From positions 14,869,578 to 14,933,577 of the forward strand of contig NC_134891.1 of assembly GCF_041734735.1 (NCBI RefSeq): a stretch of 64,000 nt of DNA, given 5' to 3'. The stretch's first letter is position 1, and each line of letters begins with the position of its first letter. The translations under genes and the position numbers were made by a program. The notes under the pieces were generated by a model. The model had not been told where the DNA came from. It ran no database searches and saw only the letters and a program-made list of their open reading frames with translations. This DNA comes from Babylonia areolata. Its lineage: Eukaryota > Mollusca > Gastropoda > Neogastropoda > Buccinidae. This document shows positions 55,590 to 64,000 of this stretch, in pieces.

Positions 55590-56588
55590 CCTGGGTTTTA
55601 ATATTGTGCGTGTTCCAGGTGTGCTGTTTAAAGTTAGAGAAATAAACACCTCAATTCATCTTTCTAAAAGACCCTGCTGTGGTACAAGGAGAGAGTGGAT
55701 TGTGCACCTATCCTCTGCCTGTTATCCTACTCTACCCTTCACCTTCTACACCTACCCGTACAACCCCTTCCCCCACCACTACCCCTTCTTAAAAATACAC
55801 AAATGTACAATATGAATATATGGATATGCATGCACTCAAGGCCTTATAATTGTGAGTTGGGTTTTGCTGTCAGGTGGCATGTGCCTTGCAGATATGGTGT
55901 AGCATATATGGATTTGTCTGAATGCAGTGATGCCCCTTTGAGAAACTGAAACTTTTGCGACATAGATGGACATGCTGCGTAATTTGGTTTGGCTGGGTGA
56001 AGGAGGGTAGCGAGGCCTGTGGGGGTTGCCGTTATCAATTAACATTGCCACATGTTGTTTCCATTGCCACATGTAAAATATTTCAGTCAATGTAATTATT
56101 GTTTTTACTCAGTGTTTCTTCATCTTCTCCTTCTTGCTCTTCAAACAGTGTTGTTCTTGTTATGGGCTTGTACTTATTCTTTTTAACTGTTGTTATTCTT
56201 ACCTGCTCTTGCAGTTGTTAATATTGTTCATGATGAATGTTGTTTTTCTTCCTCTTCACATCGTCATCTTTTTTTCACCACATATACACATTTCAGCTTA
56301 TAAATCCTGGAATGAATGATGAACATAATTATGTATACAAAACACAGACCATCTCCTGAGACCTACACATATGGGAAATTGGAATGGGCAATATTCAGTG
56401 TGATATCTCAAATCATCCCTCTCTTCTGAAGTCAAGCGGGAGAAGTTTCAGGATCCCGAACATCCCCTCCCCCAACCCCCAACAGACACTGTTTCAGACC
56501 CCTCTGACTTCACCAAAGCACCAGTCCCAAAATGTCACCCCTCACTAATTTTGTTTTCCATTTGTTCGACATGTGTGCATTTGTTAAC
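55590..56588. other. No gene seen
   Basis: This is AT-rich sequence between the piggyBac element and the Gag-only LTR element. Short frames lack any domain. Confidence 0.6.
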
Positions 56589-56592
56589 AATG

Positions 56593-57927
56593 TGTAGCCG
56601 GGTTGGCTACGATCTTCGTTGGGCCAGCTTAGCAGACGATTTTTGTGACTCGCCGAAGGTTACCAAGGAAGTTGTAAATCGGTCACAAGTTATCTCCCTT
56701 TACAGGGAACCGTCTGATGATTTTCATCAATTTGTTAAATTATAAACACTTCCTTATAGATGAGATTATAGTTTTGTGTTATGGAACTTCAGAACGATCA
56801 TACTTCTCAACTGTAATGATATCATTTGGCCAGAAAGCCTATAACTTTTTTTAAACTAATATTTATGTGAATGAGTTTTGGCGCGATCTTCGAAATCCAC
56901 TCAGTTGAAACATACAAAATACCTTCGTTTTCTATAAATCGATATAGTTGCCGTGGAATTTAGAATGTGCATTAAAATGTAAATGATTAAGCCTTCTTCT
57001 CGTGTACTGCTTTCCGTGTACACCTAAGTTATAGGCATGCGATGGTACGAAATGTCTGACGGCATTTCGGCGCCACAAAACTCTCTCTTCTTCAAGCCAT
57101 TGGAATTCGTCAGTGCCGATTTGAGCAAAATACGTTTTTACAATACCTACACATTTTTATATCGTGTCTTGCAGATGTTTGCATTTCTGTTATCAATCTG
57201 ATTAGTATCGTGCATGTATAATTGTGTTGTAGTTGGTTTAAACGAAGTATTTCATTGTCGATCACAAGTGCCAAAAGCACCGCCAAGCGGTGCCGACACG
57301 GGAGCTATCCGCTGAGTTTTCTCTTGAATTTTTACATAAAAAATCTTTACTCTAGAAGCAGATTTTATAGATGATTTTTATATAGTTGGAAATTCAGGAT
57401 GTTCAGTTACTTAATTGTTACAATTATATTACATATCGCGACGTATTAATTGTTGTAATGTACAAAAATGATACATGAACTCGTTAAAAGCTCGTTCATT
57501 CAGTGACTCTTTTTATTTACAGTTTTTAACTACATTATTTTTGTAGAAAATGGTTTAGCTTAAGAAAATGCTCGTCTCTTGTAGTTTTGTGTGATATATA
57601 ATATGTCTATGTTAGTTCCCCGAGCCGAAAGTCAGAAGCCGCTAAATTTGGTCAAACAAACACAAGCTTGGCCCCTCAAGGCTCGCGGAGGGCCGGTTTC
57701 GTGAGTCGCTTCGCGGCGCTGGCTTTGCGGTTCGGCGGAACAGAATATAAGGAGTGAGCGAGTGCCAGACATGGAGAGAACTCTCCTGGCCTGGAAGAAT
57801 GAAAGAATAAAAGAAGAAAACCAGCGCACTGCCTTCCCGAGTCTACCTTGCCTGGCTGCAGCTCTCTTCTGCTAACACCTTCTACCTGTCTTCACCTTCT
57901 CCAACACCACCTTACCACCCCGTCACA
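56593..57927 (+). repeat. 5' LTR of the Gag-only element
   Basis: 1,335 bp, starts TGTAGCCGGGTTGGC and ends CCCCGTCACA. It is preceded by AATG. Confidence 0.95.
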
Positions 57928-57929
57928 AC

Positions 57930-57948
57930 TGGCGCTGCGAGCAGGATT
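57930..57948 (+). other. Primer binding site, tRNA-Ser
   Basis: TGGCGCTGCGAGCAGGATT begins two bases after the LTR. It is complementary to the 3' end of an animal tRNA-Ser (AATCCTGCTCGCAGCG plus CCA). The tRNA match is from memory of the tRNA sequence. Confidence 0.7.
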
Positions 57949-58021
57949 AGGAGAAGACAGAGAGAAGAGAGTGCAGCAGGTACTTCAAGTCCACGCAGAC
58001 TGAGTAACGTCGCCCATCAAC

Positions 58022-59302
58022 ATGGCCCAATCCGACTTCCTGCCCAAACTCCCGACATTCTCTGGTGAGGAAACCGGCAGGGAAGTTGATGACTTCATCT
58101 GGGAGGCCCGTATGATCCTCCATCTGCAGCCCCTGGATGACGCGACAGCCTCTCTCTGGCTGATCTCAGCCCTTGCAGGCAGAGCTCGCCAGCAGATTGT
58201 CAGGCTGCCGGCGACAGAAGTGGACACGCCAGCCAAAATCCTAACACTACTCGAGGAGAACTGGGGAGAGCAGCGTGACACCACAGACCTTGCCACTGCC
58301 TTCTTCACTAGGCAGCAGCAGTCCAAGGAGACGATTACAGTGTACGCGTCCCATCTTCGGTACCTCTGGACCAAGGTCAACAAGGCTGAAGATGGGATGA
58401 TGCAGGTGCCAGCGACCATTCTCCGCGACGCCTTCGCCAGAGGTCTTCAGCCAGCTGCACTCAGGCGCGATGTCAGGCGCTTCATCAGAGACCACCCTGA
58501 CACCACCTTCGAGGCGGCGAAGAAGGAGGCCCAGCGATGGCTGAGGGAGGACAGCGACGCTGACGACAGTCACAACGCCACTGTTGCCTGCCTACAGGCC
58601 CAGCTGGCTACATTGACGGCTGAAGTCAACAGTTTGCGACAACAGCAGCAGCAGTTCCCCATGCCAGCACACCGCCCACATCCTCCAGGACCAGCACATC
58701 ATCCTCGCCGCTGTGCTGCTGACCGGGCCCCAGACCCTCCACTCTGTGTCTGGTGTCAGCGGTCTGGCCACACTGAAGACCAGTGTCGGCACAAGCAGCG
58801 CTATATGAAGAATGCCAGGCGACAGAAAGCTGACCACCAGACTCCAATGGCAGTCAACAACCAGTGTGTTGTCACCAAACACACTGGGCAATCTGGGTCA
58901 TTGCCAGCTGCTCCAGCTCCAAACCAGCGACGCAGGAGACGCCGACGCAGACGGAAGCGCCACAGCACCACACCTGATGCTGTGATCCCACAGGTGTCAC
59001 CTTCACCTGTACTCAACCTCACACAGCTGAGAGGCAGCCAACGACCACCACCTGCTGTCACGCCGACTGACCTGTCCCAACGGTCCTGCCATGTCAACAA
59101 AGTGTCAGACTCTGATACTGACACTGACACTGACAGTGGGGTGTGCCTGTTCAGTCCCATGCCAGGGCCCAGGACATCAGCCCAGCAGGCAGCACCAGAG
59201 CCGCCTCCACTACCACCAGCTCCCACCCCTAGGCGATCTCTACACCTGACGACGAAGCCAGTAACACGGTACACATCTGGTGTTCCTTACGTTGGTCAGT
59301 GA
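58022..59302 (+). CDS. Gag-like protein of the LTR element
   Basis: 426 residues. The N-terminal capsid-like region (FLPKLPTFSGEETGREVDDFIWEARMIL, FFTRQQQSKETITVYASHLRYL) is of the Ty3/Gypsy retrotransposon Gag type. A coiled-coil-like Gln-rich segment (about 185-215), a CCHC zinc knuckle (CVWCQRSGHTEDQC, about 243-256) and an Arg tract (about 303-315) follow. The last part (RRSLHLTTKPVTRY) resembles the extreme C-terminus of Gypsy Pol proteins, which suggests that the middle of an ancestral Gag-Pol is gone. Expected role: packaging of the element's RNA into particles with enzymes from another element. The ATG at 58022 follows the primer site by about 75 bp. Confidence 0.85.
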   Translation: MAQSDFLPKLPTFSGEETGREVDDFIWEARMILHLQPLDDATASLWLISALAGRARQQIVRLPATEVDTPAKILTLLEENWGEQRDTTDLATAFFTRQQQSKETITVYASHLRYLWTKVNKAEDGMMQVPATILRDAFARGLQPAALRRDVRRFIRDHPDTTFEAAKKEAQRWLREDSDADDSHNATVACLQAQLATLTAEVNSLRQQQQQFPMPAHRPHPPGPAHHPRRCAADRAPDPPLCVWCQRSGHTEDQCRHKQRYMKNARRQKADHQTPMAVNNQCVVTKHTGQSGSLPAAPAPNQRRRRRRRRRKRHSTTPDAVIPQVSPSPVLNLTQLRGSQRPPPAVTPTDLSQRSCHVNKVSDSDTDTDTDSGVCLFSPMPGPRTSAQQAAPEPPPLPPAPTPRRSLHLTTKPVTRYTSGVPYVGQ

Positions 59303-60278
59303 CTTTGCTTAGTTGCCGTCTCACTAGAAATTTGAGGAGACATGATAGGTTAATGATGGACAATGTGTGGGATTTTGTTTTTTTGTCATTGAGCAGTTTA
59401 AATTTTTCAAAGATTGACTTTTTTCCCAAGCAAAGCTGTTGAATGCTCACTTATTTTTGGTTGATAATTGTATCAAATTGTATTGATGAAACTGTTCACT
59501 GAACTGCAAATATGTTTTATTGGTGCTAGTAAGTTGGTCAAAAAGAAGAGAGAGACAGAGAAAAAAAATGACTCAAAGGAAACGTTTGTTAAAAAATGAC
59601 AACTCCTTTCTAGTCTTCGTTGGGCCGCTTCAGGTACTTCACCTTGAGGAATTTTGTTTCAGGTTCTCTCTAGTCAATACGGATGTGAAGCTGATGAAAA
59701 GGAATTATGTGTTTATACAACTATTTTCCCACAGTCAGTGTATAACATGCCGATATACATTTCAGACAATTAACATTGTTAGGACTTATTTTGTTATATT
59801 GGGAACACTGTTAATACAACACCTCCCCTTATAACCTGTACTGGTTTTGGCTTTGGGGGTTTGCATTTTAAATAAAGCCCCTCAAGAGCATTTGACTAGA
59901 GTCTACCCACTGGATTGCCGTGTGCATTTTAAACACATACTGAACTTTAAGGGCTACATTTAAAATGATGCCCCTTTAAGAATTCAGTGTGGGCAAACCC
60001 TTTTGCCCTGACGTTGGTTATACATTTTGTGAAAATCTGACTCTGAGGGTTCACGCTCAAGATAACGTTCCTCGAGGGTTACTGATTATTGTTTGGGATT
60101 TTAATGGATTTTGCATTTTTCCGATTTTTGGAACTCAGTGTCTTGGGATTTGCACTTAAGATAATGTTTTGTGTGTTCGTTGGTTTGAATGGATGTATTA
60201 GTGCATGATTTAGGCCCCCTTTTATGTAGTCATGAAAAGTGCCAGCGAGGACGCTGGTTGTAACAGAGTAGGGGGGGA
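59303..60278 (+). other. Non-coding interior and polypurine tract of the Gag-only element
   Basis: No coding frame with a retroviral domain is seen. A short hairpin CCAGCGAGGACGCTGG (60242-60257) and the polypurine tract AGAGTAGGGGGGGA (about 60265-60278) lie just before the 3' LTR. Confidence 0.75.
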
Positions 60279-61550
60279 TGTAGCCGGGTTGGCTACGATC
60301 TTCGTTGGGCCAGCTTAGCAGACGATTTTTGTGACTCGCCGAAGGTTACCAAGGAAGTTGTAAATCGGTCACAAGTTATCTCCCTTTACAGGGAACCGTC
60401 TGATGATTTTCATCAATTTGTTAAATTATAAACACTTCCTTATAGATGAGATTATAGTTTTGTGTTATGGAACTTCAGAAAGATCATACTTCTCAACTGT
60501 AATGATATCATTTGGCCAGAAAGCCTATAACTTTTTTTAAACTAATATTTATGTGAATGAGTTTTGGCGCGATCTTCGAAATCCACTCAGTTGAAACATA
60601 CAAAATACCTTCGTTTTCTATAAATCGATATAGTTGCCGTGGAATTTAGAATGTGCATTAAAATGTAAATGATTAAGCCTTCTTCTCGTGTACTGCTTTC
60701 CGTGTGCACCTAAGTTATAGGCATGCGATGGTACGAAATGTCTGACGGCATTTCGGCGCCACAAAACTCTCTCTTCTTCAAGCCATTGGAATTCGTCAGT
60801 GCCGATTTGAGCAAAATACGTTTTTACAATACCTACACATTTTTATATCGTGTCTTGCAGATGTTTGCATTTCTGTTATCAATCTGATTAGTATCGTGCA
60901 TGTATAATTGTGTTGTAGTTGGTTTAAACGAAGTATTTCATTGTCGATCACAAGTGCCAAAAGCACCGCCAAGCGGTGCCGACACGGGAGCTATCCGCTG
61001 AGTTTTCTCTTGAATTTTTACATAAAAAATCTTTACTCTAGAAGCAGATTTTATAGATGATTTTTATATAGTTGGAAATTCAGGATGTTCAGTTACTTAA
61101 TTGTTACAATTATATTACATATCGCGACGTATTAATTGTTGTAATGTACAAAAATGATACATGAACTCGTTAAAAGCTCGTTCATTCAGTGACTCTTTTT
61201 ATTTACAGTTTTTAACTACATTATTTTTGTAGAAAATGGTTTAGCTTAAGAAAATGCTCGTCTCTTGTAGTTTTGTGTGATATATAATATGTCTATGTTA
61301 GTTCCCCGAGCCGAAAGTCAGAAGCCGCTAAATTTGGTCAAACAAACACAAGCTTGGCCCCTCAAGGCTCGCGGAGGGCCGGTTTCGTGAGTCGCTTCGC
61401 GGCGCTGGCTTTGCGGTTCGGCGGAAAGAATAAAAGAAGAAAACCAGCGCACTGCCTTCCCGAGTCTACCTTGCCTGGCTGCAGCTCTCTTCTGCTAACA
61501 CCTTCTACCTGTCTTCACCTTCTCCAACACCACCTTACCACCCCGTCACA
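60279..61550 (+). repeat. 3' LTR of the Gag-only element
   Basis: 1,272 bp, about 99 percent identical by eye to the 5' LTR apart from one 63-bp length difference. It is followed by AATG. Confidence 0.95.
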
Positions 61551-61554
61551 AATG

Positions 61555-63265
61555 TATGTCATAAAAGGATGCTCTAAAACATTCCAAAGCATTTTTGCAC
61601 CAGAAAACCATGTTTTGGGGGACCTTTAAATGTAAAAGGGCATGTGCACACACACACACACACACCATCACATATTTCCACTATATATATCTATCTCTCC
61701 CTCATTCTCTTGCTAACCAACTTTCACTGCATTTTCACATCTTGATTAGATAAGTAATTATATTCTAAGTTTATCTCATAACTGAAAGACAGAAATAACA
61801 TAGAGGGAATACAAACTTGAAAGACACACACAGTGACACACATAAAGTCATATATTTAAAAAGAATCTTTGTACATGCACAAATGAGAAAAATGCTACAA
61901 CACAAATTCACAAAGTTTAAAACAAAGAATAAAAAAGCACAAACAAGTTTATCTGTATGGCAAAAGAAAAAAAGGAGAGAGAAACTAAATAAAACTGATT
62001 CTGTTTCATTGATAATGTTTTTTTACAGATCAACAGAGATTTTGATATCACCAGGTTCAAGAAGAATTCATGGAAACATTCTGGGTGTTCCCACATGAAC
62101 ACACACACAACCTCCAGCCTCCCTCCACCCCCAGCCTTACCTTCTACATACTGTTTGATGAGCAAGAACCTGAAGACACACAGTCTAAATATGTCAATAC
62201 ACTCCCAAGACTGCTTTTGCAGCTTTTGCTATCTCTGGGTGTCATTTTGTACATGAAATGATGCTGATTCTAAAATAGCCAAGCAAACAAAACCATGTGT
62301 CTGAAATTAACTGAACAAAACGTACATCCATAATTCTTTTTATTTTAGGTTATTTGTTCATTTTTTGTGTATCACCTCCACATGTCCCAAACCACCAATA
62401 CATAGATATATTCAGACCCATTCTGACACAGGTCTCAATGCCAACAGTCCTTAGGAAACTATCAATGTTGGGCTGTCATGAGCCCACACATGCATCTTAA
62501 GTCCTCCCAATTGACAGTCTGCAATGATAACCACTTTGCCATGACAACTGATTATTACTCGTATTTCTTCTCCCCCATCTCTCTTGCCATGTGTACAAAC
62601 AAACTCTAAAATGCACAGAACTTATGAAATACTGATTGTTAATAAATAAAAATGAAACAATATTTGTAGACAAAATAGTGCACAGTCAATCAAAACACAA
62701 CAGTTTAATTTAAAACGTTTGTTGGTGTTCTGGCAAACGGTGCTATTTTCTCACATAACAGGCAAGCAATTCACAACACAATCTAAGGAAAACCAAAATG
62801 TTGATTTTTTCATTTCAATGCTAATAAATAAATGCATAAATAAACAAATGCATCAATACCAATAAATAAACACCTGAACAAAGAAAAAGGAAATGCTAAG
62901 AAATCACATAACTGTCTAAATGAATAAATGCATAAATATCTAAATTACATCATCTGAATATATAAATGCAGAAATAAAATGATAAATGTAGAAATAAACA
63001 AACACAGAAGGAAATAAATAAATAAACAGATAAATAAATATATGAATAAATAAATAAATAAATACTTGTCTGAAAATATATTAAAAAATAATACCTGTCA
63101 GACATGATAACACAGCAAAAATGACAAAACTGGCGGGTCTGAAAGGCCATGTGAGTCATTTACTATTGTAAAAAAATCCATCACGACAGCAACCTCACCA
63201 TCTCACATATTTATGCACTACAATAAACCCAGAAAAAAACTCCAGATGAATATGTGGTCCTAATT
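61555..63265. other. No gene seen; probable 3' untranslated region of the edge gene
   Basis: The AT-rich sequence downstream (minus strand) of the coding frame ending at 63266 contains many TAAA-type repeats (62820-63065) and candidate AATAAA signals on the minus strand (for example around 62340). A CA tract lies near 61650. Confidence 0.5.
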
Positions 63266-64000
63266 CTAATCATTTAACAGTTCTGCTGGAGAAGGAAAAG
63301 GGGAGGGTGCTCTTGGTGGTACCATGCCATCATCTGCAGTGTTTTGTTTTTCCAGGAGAGTCATCACTGCATTTGCTGATCTCACATGCTCCTGATTTTC
63401 CTGTGCTGCCAGCTCTTCGTGAGTCAGTGGTCTAGGCATGCTCTCTGCAGATGAAATGGGAGATATGGCTGGGTTTAACCTTCTGACAGACTGTGTGTGA
63501 CTAGTGGGGTTCTGCTCCTCTCTGGGCTCTTGACTGTTGTGCTCCTCATCACCATCTCCCTCTACTTCCATCTCTACATACCTGGTCTGATCCTGTGTGG
63601 ACTCTTCTGCATCCTGACCTTTTTGAGTCTCATTCTCAGATGTTGCACCTTCAAAATTTTCTTCGTGTCTGGAGTTATTTGTGTTCCCAGTGTTAGCCTT
63701 GTAATCATATTCAGTGTCAGACTCTTCTAAAACCATGGTGATTTGTCTTCTGTTTTCCTCTACACCCTGCTGGCCTTGAGCATTTTGTTTCCATTCCTCC
63801 TCTTTCCTGTGCTCCTGCTCTAGCAGCTGCTGTTGGTACATTCTTCTTTCTGCTTCCCTCCTTTCTTCTGTCTTTCGTTGCTGTTGTGGAAGAAACTCAT
63901 CTTCCCCTCTCTGTCTCTCCTCCACTCTTCTTTGCCTGCCTTTCCAGGTATTTTTCTCTTCTGAATCTCCATTGATATGATCTATACTGATGATGGTATT
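63266..64000 (-). CDS. C-terminal exon of an unrecognised host protein (partial)
   Basis: The frame is open from the window edge to a stop at 63266, about 244 codons, with no needed start inside. Visible features: an acidic/basic stretch (GDSEEKNTWKGRQRR), a Glu/Arg/Gln-rich helical segment (about 63930-63780; RKTEERREAERRMYQQQLLEQEHRKEEEWKQ) that could form a coiled coil, an acidic Asn/Glu-rich low-complexity middle, and a Pro/Ser-rich end (PPRAPSPFPSPAELLND). Composition is strand-consistent and unlike the transposons nearby. No domain is recognised, and a cytoskeletal or junction scaffold is only a guess. The 5' exons lie beyond 64000. Confidence 0.6.
   Translation of the reverse strand, partial: NTIISIDHINGDSEEKNTWKGRQRRVEERQRGEDEFLPQQQRKTEERREAERRMYQQQLLEQEHRKEEEWKQNAQGQQGVEENRRQITMVLEESDTEYDYKANTGNTNNSRHEENFEGATSENETQKGQDAEESTQDQTRYVEMEVEGDGDEEHNSQEPREEQNPTSHTQSVRRLNPAISPISSAESMPRPLTHEELAAQENQEHVRSANAVMTLLEKQNTADDGMVPPRAPSPFPSPAELLND

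Larger units (their letters stand above)
56593..61550 (+). mobile_element. Gag-only LTR retroelement (TR-GAG-like)
   Basis: This is a 4.96-kb element with long LTRs (1,335 and 1,272 bp, TG...CA), a 4-bp target duplication AATG (56589-56592 and 61551-61554), a primer site for tRNA-Ser and a polypurine tract. The interior encodes one open Gag-type protein; no protease, polymerase, RNase H or integrase can be found. This is the make-up of non-autonomous TR-GAG elements known mainly from plants. The LTRs differ by only a few bases besides one length difference, so it is young. Its one frame looks whole. The likely parent is a Ty3/Gypsy-type element. Confidence 0.9.

Noticed and set aside
60279-61550. 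Large tandem or segmental duplication of 56593-57927
   Set aside because: TG...CA ends, AATG target duplication, primer site and polypurine tract show that the two copies are LTRs of one element.

Overview
This window looks like an animal genome, most likely a marine mollusc and probably a gastropod. The evidence is the repeat mix: tRNA-headed SINEs with a shared core, a CR1-like LINE whose ORF1 carries a 2A peptide, a full-length I/Nimb-type LINE with RNase H, RTE-type LINEs ending in a C2H2 finger, DIRS-type tyrosine-recombinase retroelements, a CsRn1-like Ty3/Gypsy element and a piggyBac transposon. I could not run a species search, so the placement is inference. At least 60 percent of the window is transposable elements. 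The only plausible host coding sequence is an exon-like frame on the minus strand at the right edge (63266-64000).

Left part. Positions 1-1930 (minus) hold the 5' half of a CR1-like LINE: ORF1 with a 2A motif, then ORF2 endonuclease running off the edge. A second, 5'-truncated CR1/L2-type LINE lies at 3880-6079 (plus), with one in-frame stop and a CTTGA-repeat tail.

Middle left. 7724-19563 is an old DIRS-type element with inverted terminal repeats and an internal complementary region. A younger DIRS element of another family (8333-14596) sits inside it. A sister copy of the younger family lies at 23932-30009 in the same orientation. Between them is a minus-strand RTE-type LINE (19820-23880).

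Middle right. 31399-42031 is a complete I/Nimb-type LINE bounded by a 15-bp target duplication. Its 5' leader is interrupted by a CsRn1-like LTR retrotransposon (31546-36223) with identical LTRs and a tRNA-Trp primer site. A truncated copy of the same LINE lies at 43164-43905, followed by a minus-strand RTE fragment. 44590-51000 holds no recognised gene, only a diverged dispersed motif, a hairpin and a SINE.

Right part. 51013-55585 is a piggyBac transposon with TTAA flanks, perfect 16-bp terminal inverted repeats and palindromic subterminal repeats. Its transposase is a pseudogene, and a 770-bp insertion with a palindromic 10-bp duplication separates the catalytic part from the cysteine-rich tail. 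56593-61550 is an LTR element that encodes Gag only and has a tRNA-Ser primer site. The insertions give a relative history: old DIRS, then younger DIRS inside it; Nimb LINE, then LTR element inside it; piggyBac, then a short element inside it. There are no operons, rRNAs, free-standing tRNA genes or CRISPR arrays.
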